Assembly (NCBI RefSeq): GCF_036898825.1
Contig: NZ_JARUND010000001.1
Span: 4,402,001-4,466,000, forward strand
Direction of reading: 5' to 3'
DNA: 64,000 nucleotides
DNA from: Streptomyces sp. B21-083
GTDB lineage: Bacteria > Actinomycetota > Actinomycetes > Streptomycetales > Streptomycetaceae
Below are positions 1 through 10,249 of the stretch, piece after piece. Made by a program: the position numbers and the translations under genes. The notes under the pieces were generated by a model, which saw only the letters and a list, made by a program, of their open reading frames with translations, did no database searches and was not told where the DNA came from. The stretch's first letter is position 1. Each line of letters begins with the position of its first letter.

Positions 1-636
1 GGCGGTATGGGAGCCACGACCGTCGCGTCCTCGCTGGTCGCGGCGGAACTCGCCGGGATCGCCTTCTTCTCGTCGGCGGGCATCGGCGGCGTCCATCGCG
101 GCGCCGAGACCACCATGGACGTCTCCTCGGACCTGATCCAGTTCACCCGGTCGAAGGTGGCCGTCGTCTGCGCCGGCGCGAAGAAGATCCTCGACCTCGG
201 CCTGACCATGGAGTTCCTGGAGACCCACTGCGTCCCCGTCATCTCGTACGGCTACGACGACTTCCCCGCCTTCTACTGCCGCTCCAGCGGACTGCGCGCG
301 CCGCAACGCCTCGACGACGAGGCCCTGATCGCCCGTGCCGTCGAGACCCACTGGGCCCTGGGCAACCCCGGCGGTGTCCTCGTCACCAGCCCCACCCGGG
401 AGGAGGACGCGATCGACGGGCAGGACATCGAGGCCGCCATCGCCGGGGCCCTGCGCGGCGCCGCCGACGACGGGGTCCGGGGCGGCGCCGTCACGAAGTA
501 CGTGATGCGTGCCGTGGACCGCGCCACCGAGGGACGGTCCGCGCTGGCCAACATGGCCGTACTCATCCACACCGCCGAGGTCGGCGGCCGGCTCGCCGCG
601 GCCCACGCCCGGCTCCGACGCGAGGAGAACCGGTGA
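1..636 (+). CDS. psuG: Pseudouridine-5'-phosphate glycosidase family protein (5' end cut by window edge)
   Basis: Only the C-terminal 211 residues are in the window. The family reversibly makes or breaks the C-glycosidic bond between uracil (or an analogue) and ribose 5-phosphate. Visible signatures are [17 protein letters not shown] and [12 protein letters not shown]; the latter carries the lysine that forms the ribose imine in E. coli PsuG. The next two genes encode a HAD phosphatase fused to DUF4243 and a uracil phosphoribosyltransferase, an order known from minimycin/indigoidine clusters (MinB/IndA, MinC/IndB, MinD). I therefore infer a C-glycosynthase role in such a cluster rather than housekeeping pseudouridine breakdown. 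The family call is firm; the pathway is inferred. Confidence 0.92.
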   Translation, partial: GGMGATTVASSLVAAELAGIAFFSSAGIGGVHRGAETTMDVSSDLIQFTRSKVAVVCAGAKKILDLGLTMEFLETHCVPVISYGYDDFPAFYCRSSGLRAPQRLDDEALIARAVETHWALGNPGGVLVTSPTREEDAIDGQDIEAAIAGALRGAADDGVRGGAVTKYVMRAVDRATEGRSALANMAVLIHTAEVGGRLAAAHARLRREENR

Positions 637-710
637 CCCCGGCCCAGCCCCGCACGCAGACCCACCCCCGGACTCAGGCCCACCCCCGATCCCGACCCCA
701 GGAGACTGCT

Positions 711-2567
711 GTGACCCGCGTGGCGATGTTCGACCTGGACGGCACGCTCGTCGACTCGCCGCGGGCGATCGTGGAGGCGTTCGGCGTCGCCTTCGAGGCG
801 ATGGGTGCCGACCCCCGGGACCCGGCGGACGTCCGGGCGACCATCGGCCTGCCGCTTGAGCAGGCGTTCGGCAAACTGCTCGGGGTGCCGCAGGACGACC
901 CCCGGGTCGCCGAGGGCGTCGCCCAGTACCAGAAGGCGTTCCGTACGGTCATCCTGCCCCGCGCCAAGTCCCTGGTCTTCCCCGGCGTAGCCGAGGGCCT
1001 CGACGAACTGCGCCGCAGGGGAGTCGTCCTGACGGTGGCCACGAGCAAGTTCCACGCCAGCGCCGACGCCCTGCTGACCGCCGCAGGACTGCGCGACCAC
1101 ATCACGGTCCTGATCGGCGCTGACGACGTCACCTACCCCAAACCCCACCCCGAGTCCGGGCTGCTGATCCTCGAACGCCTGGACGCCCGCCCCGAGCACG
1201 CCGTCATGGTCGGCGACACCACCCACGACCTGCGGATGGCCGAGGCGGCCGGTATCGCCTCGGTCGCGGTCACCTACGGAGTGCACCAGCGGGCCGAACT
1301 GGACGCGGCCCGCCCGACGTACGTCGCCGAGACGTTCCCCGAGGTCGTGGCCCACATCATCGGCACCCTGCCCGACAGCGGCCCGTCCGGCGACACGTTG
1401 GTCGAGGACATGCTGAACGACCGTACGCATCACATCGAGTTCAACGGCCACCTCACCAACCACGTGAAGCACGCCGTCGTCGCCCTGGCCGGCCTGGGCA
1501 TCGCCCCGGAGCGGATCAAGGCCTACCACGACAACTACGTCACCCTCACCCCGTACGGCTGCCCCGTCGAGCCGGCCCGGGCGCCGCAGCAGACCGTCGA
1601 CGACGACAACTGGCTCCAACTCCTGGGCAAACGCCAGGACTTCGCCGCCCACTGTGAGTTCTTCGACCGCCGCGAGCAGGAACTCGGAATGACGGAGATG
1701 CTACGGCGCTATCTGCCCCGTCTGCTCTCCGGCTGGGTCGGCGCCCTCCAGCACGCGACCATCCATCTGGGCTGGGCACTGGACGCCGGTAACCGCCGGA
1801 TGGCCATCGAGGGCATCGCCTACCTGGCCTTCGCCCACGTCGACTGCCACCCCGAGCGCGCAGTCGTCTCGGAGGCGTACGGCGCGGAGCTGCCGAAGGA
1901 CTCGCTGCTGCGCATCGCCCGCTACTGGGAGGACAACCGGCAAGAACTGGGCGCCTGGGTGCAGCACCTGGTCGACGACACGACGGCCGACATCCACCCC
2001 GAGCTGCTCAGGTCCGGCCTGCAGCACCGGATCGCCCGGACGCTCGGCGAAGGCCACCCCCGGATCTACGAGACCCCCGCCTGGGTCAACGACCAGGACA
2101 CCGACGCCAGTTGGGACCAGCTCGGCTACCTGGTCACCCTTCTCTACCTGGCCGAACCGGGGGACTTCCTCCTGCTGCACCTCATGACCGCGCTGCACGC
2201 CATGCGGCACATCGCGGACACCCTCCCCGTCGAGCAGCGCCCCGAAGCGGTGAAGTGCTACTGGACCGGCATCCTCGGCGTCCTGTTCTCCCGCGGCCAC
2301 TTCGCCCGCCCCGGAAAGCTGACGGCGCTGGACGACCTCTTCGACACGGCCGTGGACGACGTCACCGACCCGCGCTGGGCCCGCGAGTGGAACTGGCTGA
2401 TCGCACGAGCCGCGGAGGAGGAGGAAGAGCACAACCCGAAGCTCGTCTACGTGATGCGCGAGATGTGGCACCGCACGGGCGGCCGGTCCGTCTACCGGGT
2501 CGCCGCCGGTCAGTTCACCGCGACACCCGAACTGCCCGCCACCTTCGAACAGCCGCCGGTCGACTGA
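711..2567 (+). CDS. HAD phosphatase - DUF4243 (questin oxidase-like) fusion, MinC/IndB-like
   Basis: A 618-residue two-domain protein. Residues 1-220 are a HAD phosphatase: nucleophile motif DLDGT at 8-12 and a C-terminal VGDTTHDLRMAEAAG. Residues about 230-610 are a DUF4243/questin oxidase-like domain (HLTNHVKHAVVALAGLG at its start, all-helical, His- and Trp-rich). I chose GTG at 711 because AGGAGA lies just upstream (700-705); the frame stays open back to 633, overlapping psuG, but that stretch is Pro/Thr/Gln-rich and unlike the family. In minimycin producers the HAD half of MinC dephosphorylates the nucleotide product as part of self-resistance. The DUF4243 half has no role I can assign. 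It lies 74 bp after psuG and 38 bp before upp, probably in one transcript. Confidence 0.88.
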   Translation: MTRVAMFDLDGTLVDSPRAIVEAFGVAFEAMGADPRDPADVRATIGLPLEQAFGKLLGVPQDDPRVAEGVAQYQKAFRTVILPRAKSLVFPGVAEGLDELRRRGVVLTVATSKFHASADALLTAAGLRDHITVLIGADDVTYPKPHPESGLLILERLDARPEHAVMVGDTTHDLRMAEAAGIASVAVTYGVHQRAELDAARPTYVAETFPEVVAHIIGTLPDSGPSGDTLVEDMLNDRTHHIEFNGHLTNHVKHAVVALAGLGIAPERIKAYHDNYVTLTPYGCPVEPARAPQQTVDDDNWLQLLGKRQDFAAHCEFFDRREQELGMTEMLRRYLPRLLSGWVGALQHATIHLGWALDAGNRRMAIEGIAYLAFAHVDCHPERAVVSEAYGAELPKDSLLRIARYWEDNRQELGAWVQHLVDDTTADIHPELLRSGLQHRIARTLGEGHPRIYETPAWVNDQDTDASWDQLGYLVTLLYLAEPGDFLLLHLMTALHAMRHIADTLPVEQRPEAVKCYWTGILGVLFSRGHFARPGKLTALDDLFDTAVDDVTDPRWAREWNWLIARAAEEEEEHNPKLVYVMREMWHRTGGRSVYRVAAGQFTATPELPATFEQPPVD

Positions 2568-2605
2568 CCATCGCCGTCCCCCAACCCGCGTACGAGGAGC
2601 CGAAC

Positions 2606-3310
2606 ATGACCACCGTGACAGCGACCATACCGACCTCCGTCACCGCGCCCACCCTTCAGACGTACCTGGACCGCAACGTCCACCTGCTCCCCCAGACCGA
2701 CCAACTGCGCGCCCTGCACACGGCCGTCCGCGACCGCGACGCCTCCCGCGAGGACTTCGTCTTCTACACCGGCCGCATCATCCGCATGCTGACCGAGGCA
2801 GCCCTTAACCTCCTGCCCTTCGAGCCGTACGACGTCACCACCCCCGTGGGCAGCACCTACCCGGGCCTGCGCTTCGCGGGCGGACTGTGCGGGATCCCGA
2901 TCATCCGCGCCGGCGAGAGCATGGAGGCCGAATTACGTGCGGTGGTCCCCGGGGTCAGGATCGGAAAGATCCTCATCCAGCGGGACCCGACGACCAAACA
3001 ACCGCACCTGTACTACACGAAGCTGCCCGAGGACATCGCCGACCGTCACGTCCTCCTGCTCGACCCGATGCTGGCGACCGGCGGCACGGCGATCGCCGCC
3101 ATCGAGGTCCTGCGCGGACTCGGCGTACCGGAGGAGCACATCGTCTTCGTCAACTTCATCACCGTGGCGGAGGGAATCACCGCCGTGTGCGAGCGCTACC
3201 CCGGCGTACGGATCGTCACGTCCGCCATCGAGGAGGGCCTGAGCGAGCACGCGTACATGCTGCCCGGCATAGGCGACTTCGGAGACCGCTACTTCGGCAC
3301 GGACCGATAG
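2606..3310 (+). CDS. upp: Uracil phosphoribosyltransferase (MinD-like)
   Basis: Makes UMP from uracil and PRPP. The 234-residue protein carries the PRPP-binding loop LLDPMLATGGTA and the C-terminal uracil-binding region PGIGDFGDRYFGTD, both diagnostic. ATG 2606 has GAGGAG at 2594-2599. The N-terminus is longer than housekeeping Upp by about 20 residues. As third gene after psuG and HAD-DUF4243 it matches MinD, which in minimycin producers protects the cell by raising the UMP pool. A chromosomal housekeeping copy probably exists elsewhere, but that cannot be seen here. A long perfect hairpin follows, so this is the last gene of the unit. Confidence 0.93.
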   Translation: MTTVTATIPTSVTAPTLQTYLDRNVHLLPQTDQLRALHTAVRDRDASREDFVFYTGRIIRMLTEAALNLLPFEPYDVTTPVGSTYPGLRFAGGLCGIPIIRAGESMEAELRAVVPGVRIGKILIQRDPTTKQPHLYYTKLPEDIADRHVLLLDPMLATGGTAIAAIEVLRGLGVPEEHIVFVNFITVAEGITAVCERYPGVRIVTSAIEEGLSEHAYMLPGIGDFGDRYFGTDR

Positions 3311-3346
3311 GGGCCCCGGAGGACATCGTTTCTGCGCGAGCCACGG

Positions 3347-3384
3347 CCGAGGGCCGCACCCCGAGCTCGGGGTGCGGCCCTCGG
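3347..3384 (+). terminator. Perfect 19-bp-arm palindrome after upp
   Basis: All 38 bases form one self-complementary palindrome centred between 3365 and 3366 (arm CCGAGGGCCGCACCCCGAG). There is no T-tract, as is usual in Streptomyces. It sits between convergent genes (upp ending 3310, VOC gene ending 3407), so it probably ends transcription from both sides. Confidence 0.8.
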
Positions 3385-3406
3385 CACATGTACCGCCTAC
3401 TACCGC

Positions 3407-3796
3407 CTACGAGGTCCAGCCGCCGTACGGCACGGTGATGAGTTCCATGGCGTGGCCCGCCGGGTCCATGAAGTACACGCCGCGACCACCGTCGTTGACG
3501 TTGATCGCGCCGGGCTGCTTGCGGTGGGGATCGGCGTAGTGCTCGACGCCACGCTGCCTGATCTGCGCGTACGCCGCGTCGAACTCCTCCTCGGAGACCA
3601 GGAAGGCGTAGTGCTGGGCGGTGATGCTGTCGGCGGGGATCGTGGCGAAGTCCAGTGTGACGCCGTTGCTCAGATCGACGGCGATGAACGGGCCCCACTC
3701 GGCGCTGATCTCAAGGCCGAGCAGGTTCGCGAAGAACTCCGCGGACTCCCGGTTGTCCCGGGCGTGGACGATCGTGTGGTTCAACTCGACTGACAA
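3407..3796 (-). CDS. VOC (glyoxalase/bleomycin-resistance) family protein
   Basis: A 129-residue protein with the paired beta-alpha-beta layout of the vicinal oxygen chelate fold: N-terminal ELNHTIVHARDNRESAEFFANLLGL and C-terminal GRGVYFMDPAGHAMELITVPYGG. Candidate metal ligands are the His in ELNHT and the Glu in HAMELIT. The family includes dioxygenases, lyases and drug-binding proteins; nothing here fixes the substrate. I set the start at TTG 3796 (protein begins LSVELNH) because GGAAGG stands at a good distance and the upstream in-frame residues do not match the family. Confidence 0.85.
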   Translation of the reverse strand: MSVELNHTIVHARDNRESAEFFANLLGLEISAEWGPFIAVDLSNGVTLDFATIPADSITAQHYAFLVSEEEFDAAYAQIRQRGVEHYADPHRKQPGAINVNDGGRGVYFMDPAGHAMELITVPYGGWTS

Positions 3797-3923
3797 GGAA
3801 GCCTTCCGAAGGCATGTCCCGACACCTCCATGCCTCACCCAGCCGGTGACCGGCACGCGATGTCGCCGTACATCCTAGGACAGGTCCTGGTCGCCGGTGT
3901 GTGCCGAGTGGCAGGTCGGCGGT

Positions 3924-3956
3924 GGAGGGGACCCGGCGGATCACCGGGCCCCCTCC
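3924..3956 (-). terminator. Hairpin downstream of the cellulase gene
   Basis: GGAGGGGACCCGG (3924-3936) pairs with CCGGGCCCCCTCC (3944-3956) with one G-T pair and a 7-base loop. It lies 6 bp past the stop of the minus-strand cellulase gene, so it is the likely end of that transcript. It also stands in the upstream region of the VOC gene. Confidence 0.65.
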
Positions 3957-3962
3957 CCTCAC

Positions 3963-5546
<1,584 letters not shown>

Positions 5547-5653
5547 TCACCGCGCATCTCCCAGGAAACTGACCTAACATGCCCACGTCAATACTCGCGG
5601 CATCCCGGGATGCGTACGGCGTTCAGCGACCGGCAGCCACGCAGCGGCTCAGC

Positions 5654-5674
5654 TCCCGGCAATGGCTGCCGGGA
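5654..5674 (-). terminator. Hairpin after the propeller protein gene
   Basis: TCCCGGCA (5654-5661) pairs with TGCCGGGA (5667-5674) around a 5-base loop, 17 bp beyond the stop of the minus-strand gene ending at 5691. It shields the cellulase promoter from read-through. Confidence 0.6.
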
Positions 5675-5690
5675 AGAGCTTCCGGCATTA

Positions 5691-6674
5691 TCACGACGGC
5701 CGCCGCCGAAGCCGCTTGAGCCCGAGATAGGCGAGGAGGATTACGCCGAGCGCGACAGCCCCGTTCCTGACGTTCCCGCCCGAGCCCCCGCCCCCGTCGT
5801 TACCCGAGGCCGAACTCCCGTTGCCACCACCCGAGTCGGAGTCACCGGACTTCCCGTACGACGGAGCGTCCTCGGCCTGGACACCGCTCTCGGCGCCCTC
5901 GCTCCCGTACATGAGCTTGGACCCGTCACGGCTGTACGTGACCGACTCCCCCTGCCCCTGCAAGGGCACGTCGAGCTGCCCCTGCCGCTTGAGCTTGCCG
6001 CCGTTCCAGGCGTAGGAGACACCGCCGAAGTACCCGCGTACGGCCAGCTGCCGCCCGTCGGGCGAGAAGGCGGCGTCGGTGGCCCACATGTCGACGGGGG
6101 CGACGGGCCGGAAGACGTTGGTGCCGGAGGAGGAGAGCTTGGCCGGCCCGGCGTACAGATGGCCGCCGTCCTCCTGCTTGTCGATGATGTAGACGCGCCC
6201 GGTCTTCGGATGCACGACCAGGGACTCGGCATCACGCGAACCGTCCGTGTACTTCACGACGTACTGCGTGGCGCGGATCGTCTGGTTCCTGAGCACCTTG
6301 GGCTCGGGAAGCCGGTAGACCCACACATAATCCCAGGTCACGCCATCGTTGTCGCCGATGTCGCCGACGTAGATCTGGTTGTCCGGGCCGATGGAGATGG
6401 CCTCGATGTCGCGGGGCCTGCCCACGCCGGACATGGTGACCGTGGCGACCGTCTTCCCGGTCGCGCTGTCGACCGCGTACAGGAAGGCACCGTCGTCACT
6501 GTCGTTGTGGGTCCAGTAGACGCCGGGGTGGAGACGGGAGGCGGCGAGACCGCTGGACTCGGTGATCCGCGGGTCCTTGATGGTGAAGTCCTGGTCACCG
6601 TCGGCAGCGGAGGCGGGCGCGGCGAGCACCCAGACGAGTAGGCCCCCGGCGAGGAGGGCGAGCGATCGGCGCAT
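5691..6674 (-). CDS. Secreted, C-terminally membrane-anchored beta-propeller protein
   Basis: A 327-residue protein. Residues 1-24 form a signal peptide (MRRSLALLAGGLLVWVLAAPASA). The middle has repeated propeller-like blades (GVYWTHNDSDDGAFLYAVD, GDIGDNDGVTWDYVWVYRL, DAESLVVHPKTGRVYIIDK, DAAFSPDGRQLAVRGYFGG) as in esterase-like or WD40-like lactonase propellers. A Ser/Gly/Asn-rich stalk precedes a C-terminal membrane helix and a basic tail (LKRLRRR), so the protein should be displayed outside the membrane. The ATG at 6674 is set by the signal peptide; 46 upstream in-frame residues look non-coding. Enzyme activity, if any, is unknown. Confidence 0.8.
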   Translation of the reverse strand: MRRSLALLAGGLLVWVLAAPASAADGDQDFTIKDPRITESSGLAASRLHPGVYWTHNDSDDGAFLYAVDSATGKTVATVTMSGVGRPRDIEAISIGPDNQIYVGDIGDNDGVTWDYVWVYRLPEPKVLRNQTIRATQYVVKYTDGSRDAESLVVHPKTGRVYIIDKQEDGGHLYAGPAKLSSSGTNVFRPVAPVDMWATDAAFSPDGRQLAVRGYFGGVSYAWNGGKLKRQGQLDVPLQGQGESVTYSRDGSKLMYGSEGAESGVQAEDAPSYGKSGDSDSGGGNGSSASGNDGGGGSGGNVRNGAVALGVILLAYLGLKRLRRRPS

Positions 6675-6941
6675 GCCCTCAAGCGTGCCATCCCGGCGCT
6701 CGATACGAGGGTCACGACCCTGACCGCCCCGCCGGATCAGCCACCGGACCGCCACTCCCTCACGCACCACCAGCCACACCAGCCACACCTGCCAACACGA
6801 CCGCCGGCACAACCACCGGCACGACTACCGACTGAACTACTGGCCAACTACCCGCAAGCCGACATACACCTGACGCCGGGTGGCCCGACTCACACACCCC
6901 ACCCGGCCCACGCCCCACCCCCGATCCCTCATCATGAGCGG

Positions 6942-7625
6942 ATGCTCAGGTTGATGCCCGTAGGCGACTCCATGACGATCGGCAGCGCCGGCGAACACAC
7001 CTGGCGCTACCGGCTGTGGCAGCACCTGCGGGAGACGTACGGCGCCCCGTTCCGGATCGTCGGCCCGCGCGAGGCGGTGTACGACAAGGCGACGGACACC
7101 CCCGACTCGTACGAGTACGCCGACCCGGACTTCCCCCGCGCCCATCTGGCCGGCTGGGGCGAGGGCTGGCACCACATGGCCCCGCTGATCGCGGACGCGG
7201 TACGCGCCCACAAGCCGGACGTCCTCCTGGTCTCCCTGGGCCTGATCGACCTGGGCTTCTACACGGACGCCGAACAGACGGCCGAGAACGTCCGCCTCTT
7301 CGTGGCCGAGGCCCGCCGCTCCAACCCGCGCATCGCCATAGCCCTGCTTCCGGTGATCCCCAACTCCCGCGCGGAGACCGACCCGCCCTTCGCCGCCCAG
7401 GTCACCCGCTTCAACGAACTCCTGGCGAAAACGGCAGCCGACCTGGACGAACCCCGCTCCCCTCTGCTCCTGACATCGCCCCCACCGTCGTACGACATCC
7501 ACCACGACACCTACGACGGCACGCATCCCAACGCGAACGGCGAGCACAAGATCGCGGGGGCGTTCGCGGACTCGCTGTACGAGGCCTGGGATCTGGGGGA
7601 GCGATACGGGGCTGAAACCGACTGA
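6942..7625 (+). CDS. SGNH/GDSL family hydrolase
   Basis: A 227-residue protein with SGNH hydrolase blocks: nucleophile Ser in MPVGDSMTIGS (block I), VSLGLIDLGF near the oxyanion region, and the catalytic Asp-His pair in YDGTHPNANGEHKIAGAF (block V). Such enzymes hydrolyse ester bonds in lipids or polysaccharide acetates. There is no signal peptide, so it probably acts inside the cell. ATG 6942 lacks a strong ribosome site and ATG 6954 is an alternative start. The substrate is unknown. Confidence 0.85.
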   Translation: MLRLMPVGDSMTIGSAGEHTWRYRLWQHLRETYGAPFRIVGPREAVYDKATDTPDSYEYADPDFPRAHLAGWGEGWHHMAPLIADAVRAHKPDVLLVSLGLIDLGFYTDAEQTAENVRLFVAEARRSNPRIAIALLPVIPNSRAETDPPFAAQVTRFNELLAKTAADLDEPRSPLLLTSPPPSYDIHHDTYDGTHPNANGEHKIAGAFADSLYEAWDLGERYGAETD

Positions 7626-7713
7626 CCGAAACCGGGCGTGCCATGGTCACCGTGCGTATCGTTGTACCGCACGGCCGCACTCGTCCGGGGCGCGGCCGGG
7701 GAGGAGTGCCACG

Positions 7714-8310
7714 GTGACCGTCCTTGAAGACAGGATCGAGATGGCCGAGATCGCCGACAACGGTGACGAGCTGACGCTCGACACGATGTTCGGGTGGCTT
7801 GAGAAGAGCCCCATCCCCGACGGATACAGGGTCGAGATCGTCGGAGGGAACATCTTCATGTCGCCGCAGCGGGACACCCACTGGGAGATCATCGCAGCCA
7901 TTTACGATCAGCTGCGCACCAAGTACCCGCGCAAGCGTGTGAAGTCCGACGTCCGCATCGACTACCCGGGCCACCTCAACGGCTTCTCCTCCGACGTCAC
8001 GCTCATGACCGAAGGTGCCGAGAAGAGCGACAAGGGCCTGTGGCGCTGTCAGGACGTCGAGTTCGTCGCCGAAGTGATCTCGAAGAAGACCGCGGCCAAT
8101 GACTACGGTCCGAAGAAGACCGCCTACGCCGAGGCCGAAGTCCCCGTCTACCTCATCGCCGATCCCTACCAGGGCAGGTGTTTCCTCTACACCCACCCCA
8201 AGAACGGCGAGTACGCGACCGAGACGAAGCTCGCTTTCGGAGACGATGTGAACCTGGGCGACACCACCGTCGGCCTCACCCTCTCCACGGACGAGTTCCC
8301 CCGCGACTAG
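7714..8310 (+). CDS. Uma2 family putative endonuclease (DUF820)
   Basis: A 198-residue Uma2/DUF820 protein with a restriction-endonuclease-like core: SSDVTLM supplies the Asp and VEFVAEVISKKT the Glu and Lys of a PD-(D/E)xK-type site, followed by YAEAEVPVYLIADP. GTG 7714 has GAGGAG at 7701-7706. These genes are often many per genome in Streptomyces and their role is unresolved (mobile element, defence and regulation have all been suggested). A second, more divergent member lies at 62772-63452. It is a single-gene unit with no partner visible. Confidence 0.88.
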   Translation: MTVLEDRIEMAEIADNGDELTLDTMFGWLEKSPIPDGYRVEIVGGNIFMSPQRDTHWEIIAAIYDQLRTKYPRKRVKSDVRIDYPGHLNGFSSDVTLMTEGAEKSDKGLWRCQDVEFVAEVISKKTAANDYGPKKTAYAEAEVPVYLIADPYQGRCFLYTHPKNGEYATETKLAFGDDVNLGDTTVGLTLSTDEFPRD

Positions 8311-8506
8311 GACCTGTCGGTCACGAAGCGGCAACCGACTCATTCGACATCCCGGCACCACAGGACACAGCGTCAGTCAGCCCTCACCCCCACGCGCCGG
8401 TGAGACCCACGTCACATTCGCTCAGCCCTGTCACATCTCAGCGCTCCGTCCCGTCGTGCATGTGTAACGCCCGATGAAGGCAGCACCCACGCCGGAGGAG
8501 CACATC

Positions 8507-8986
8507 ATGGAAGCCCGCTTGAACCTCTTCGCCGACCCGGTCGCGGCAAAGGCCACAAAGCACCTCGTCGCGGCGGGCCAGGCGGCCGTGGACTCGACCC
8601 TGCCGCTCGCGACGCAGGAACTGGTGAGGCTCCGCGCCAGCCAGATCAACGGCTGCGGATTCTGCACCGACATGCACACCAAGGACGCCGCCGCAGCGGG
8701 CGAGACCGCGCAGCGCCTTCACCTGGTCGCGGCCTGGCGGGAGGCCAAGGTCTTCACCGACGCCGAGCGCGCCGCGCTGGAGCTGACGGAGCAGGGCACC
8801 CGTATCGCGGACGCGGCCGGCGGGGTCACGGACGAGGCATGGGCGAACGCCGCCAAGTACTACGACGAGGAGCAGCTCGCCGCCCTGGTCCTCACGATCA
8901 CCCTGATCAACGCCTTCAACCGGATGAACGTCATCGTCCAGCAGCCCGCCGGCGACTACGAGCCCGGCATGTTCGCCCAGCTCTGA
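8507..8986 (+). CDS. Carboxymuconolactone decarboxylase/AhpD-like family protein
   Basis: A 159-residue all-helical protein with the CMD/AhpD core LVRLRASQINGCGFCTDMHT: the CxxC pair and following His match the peroxidase centre of AhpD-like alkylhydroperoxidases. It probably reduces peroxides or serves as a related thiol redox protein. The start was set at ATG 8507 because GGAGGAG lies 6 bases upstream; an in-frame ATG at 8474 has no ribosome site. It stands alone between a Uma2 gene and a convergent secreted protein gene. Confidence 0.88.
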   Translation: MEARLNLFADPVAAKATKHLVAAGQAAVDSTLPLATQELVRLRASQINGCGFCTDMHTKDAAAAGETAQRLHLVAAWREAKVFTDAERAALELTEQGTRIADAAGGVTDEAWANAAKYYDEEQLAALVLTITLINAFNRMNVIVQQPAGDYEPGMFAQL

Positions 8987-9125
8987 CGACAGCGAGGACG
9001 ACGGTCTTGGCCGGGCGGCCGAGACGGGGTGGGAGTGGGAGGGGGAGTGGGGCCGCCCGGCCCGGACACCGGGCGGTCCCACCGCTCGAGCGACCACGCT
9101 CTCGTCCCAGAACAGCTGGAACGTC

Positions 9126-10058
9126 TCAGAACATCGTGTTGTCGTTGGCCGAAGTCGCGGGAACGTCCTGCAGTACGTCCCAGTGCTCGACGATCTTCCC
9201 GCCCCGCACCCGGAACAGGTCCACGACGGCCTGGCCGCGCTCGCCCGGCGCGTTCACGTAGTGGCTGTGCACGGCGACCAGATCCCCTTCGGCCACCACC
9301 CGCTTCCGCGAGACGGCCAGCTCCGGGAACGCCCGGAAGTACCCGCCGAGCCCCTCACGCGCGCCGGCCACACCATCCGCGATGCCTGGATTGTGCTGGT
9401 GGTACTCGGTCCCCCAGTACGTGTCGAGCGCGGACAGGTCCTTGTCGACGATGAGCCGGTCGAACGCCCTGGTCACGAGCTTCTTGTTGTAGGCGGTGAG
9501 CCACCGCGACCCCGGCTGCTCATTCTGTGGCCGACTGACCGTCGAGAACATGTCGTTGCCGTTGGCGCTGGTGTCCGGCACGTTCTGCCCGGTGTCCCAG
9601 TGTTCGGCGATCTTCCCGCTCCGGAACCGGAAGATGTCGAACACGGCCGAGCCCCGAGTCCCCGGCGTCAGCACGACGTTGGAGTGCACGAGGACGAGGT
9701 CACCTTCCGAGATGACCCGCTTGACGTCGTACTTCGCCTCGGGGAACTGCTGATGCACGCCGGCGGCCAGGTTCTTCAGCGGGCCGGAGCCGTTGGCCGC
9801 GAGGGGGTTGTGCTGGATGTAGTCGGGCCGTACGAACTTGTCCACGACCGCGGTGTCACCGCGCTCGAAGACACCCTTGAGGACACGTACGGCGACGTCC
9901 TTCTGGTAGTCGAGCCGGGCACCGTCACCGACGCACCGGTCGGCATGGTGGCCACCGGTGGACGGCGAGGCGACGGCGGGCACGCTCGCCGCACCCAGCA
10001 GGGCGGACGCGGCGAGCACTGCGACGAGGATGCGGCGGGCGGGCATGTGGGGGGTCAC
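9126..10058 (-). CDS. Secreted protein with two tandem SnoaL-like (NTF2-fold) domains
   Basis: A 310-residue protein: signal peptide 1-31 (ILVAVLAASALLGAASVPAVAS), then two homologous SnoaL-like domains at about 45-165 and 185-305. Each has the family pattern RPDYIQHNP / GTEYHQHNP and ends in KIAEHWDTGQNVPDTSANGNDMF / KIVEHWDVLQDVPATSANDNTMF, so an internal duplication is plain. SnoaL-like folds bind or isomerise small ligands; export of a double version is unusual and the function is unknown. GTG 10058 has GAGAGGGA upstream; ATG 10046 is possible. A MerR-type promoter lies about 95 bp upstream. Confidence 0.85.
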   Translation of the reverse strand: MTPHMPARRILVAVLAASALLGAASVPAVASPSTGGHHADRCVGDGARLDYQKDVAVRVLKGVFERGDTAVVDKFVRPDYIQHNPLAANGSGPLKNLAAGVHQQFPEAKYDVKRVISEGDLVLVHSNVVLTPGTRGSAVFDIFRFRSGKIAEHWDTGQNVPDTSANGNDMFSTVSRPQNEQPGSRWLTAYNKKLVTRAFDRLIVDKDLSALDTYWGTEYHQHNPGIADGVAGAREGLGGYFRAFPELAVSRKRVVAEGDLVAVHSHYVNAPGERGQAVVDLFRVRGGKIVEHWDVLQDVPATSANDNTMF

Positions 10059-10153
10059 AGTGCTGGTCCCTCTCTCGGATTCGGGTCAGATCCCGTTGAC
10101 GACGAAACAGGAATCCTCAGACTCTTGAAACTTAAAGCGACTAGCGCTGCGCA

Positions 10154-10184
10154 TACGTAAGCACTAACCACAAGTTAGTGTCAA
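10154..10184 (-). promoter_or_regulatory. MerR-type promoter with 19-bp spacer and dyad
   Basis: On the minus strand TTGACA (10184-10179) and TACGTA (10159-10154) are separated by exactly 19 bp, and the spacer region holds the perfect inverted repeat CACTAAC-N5-GTTAGTG (10162-10180). A stretched spacer with a central dyad is the hallmark of MerR-family activated promoters. It reads toward the double-SnoaL gene; the aldo/keto reductase on the other strand starts 66 bp away and could share the operator. No MerR gene is in the window. Confidence 0.75.
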
Positions 10185-10249
10185 GGTCCGCCGCGCCCAC
10201 CCGGTCCGCCCTTGCTTAGAGCGCACTCCACGACGTTGGCTGAGGAGTC

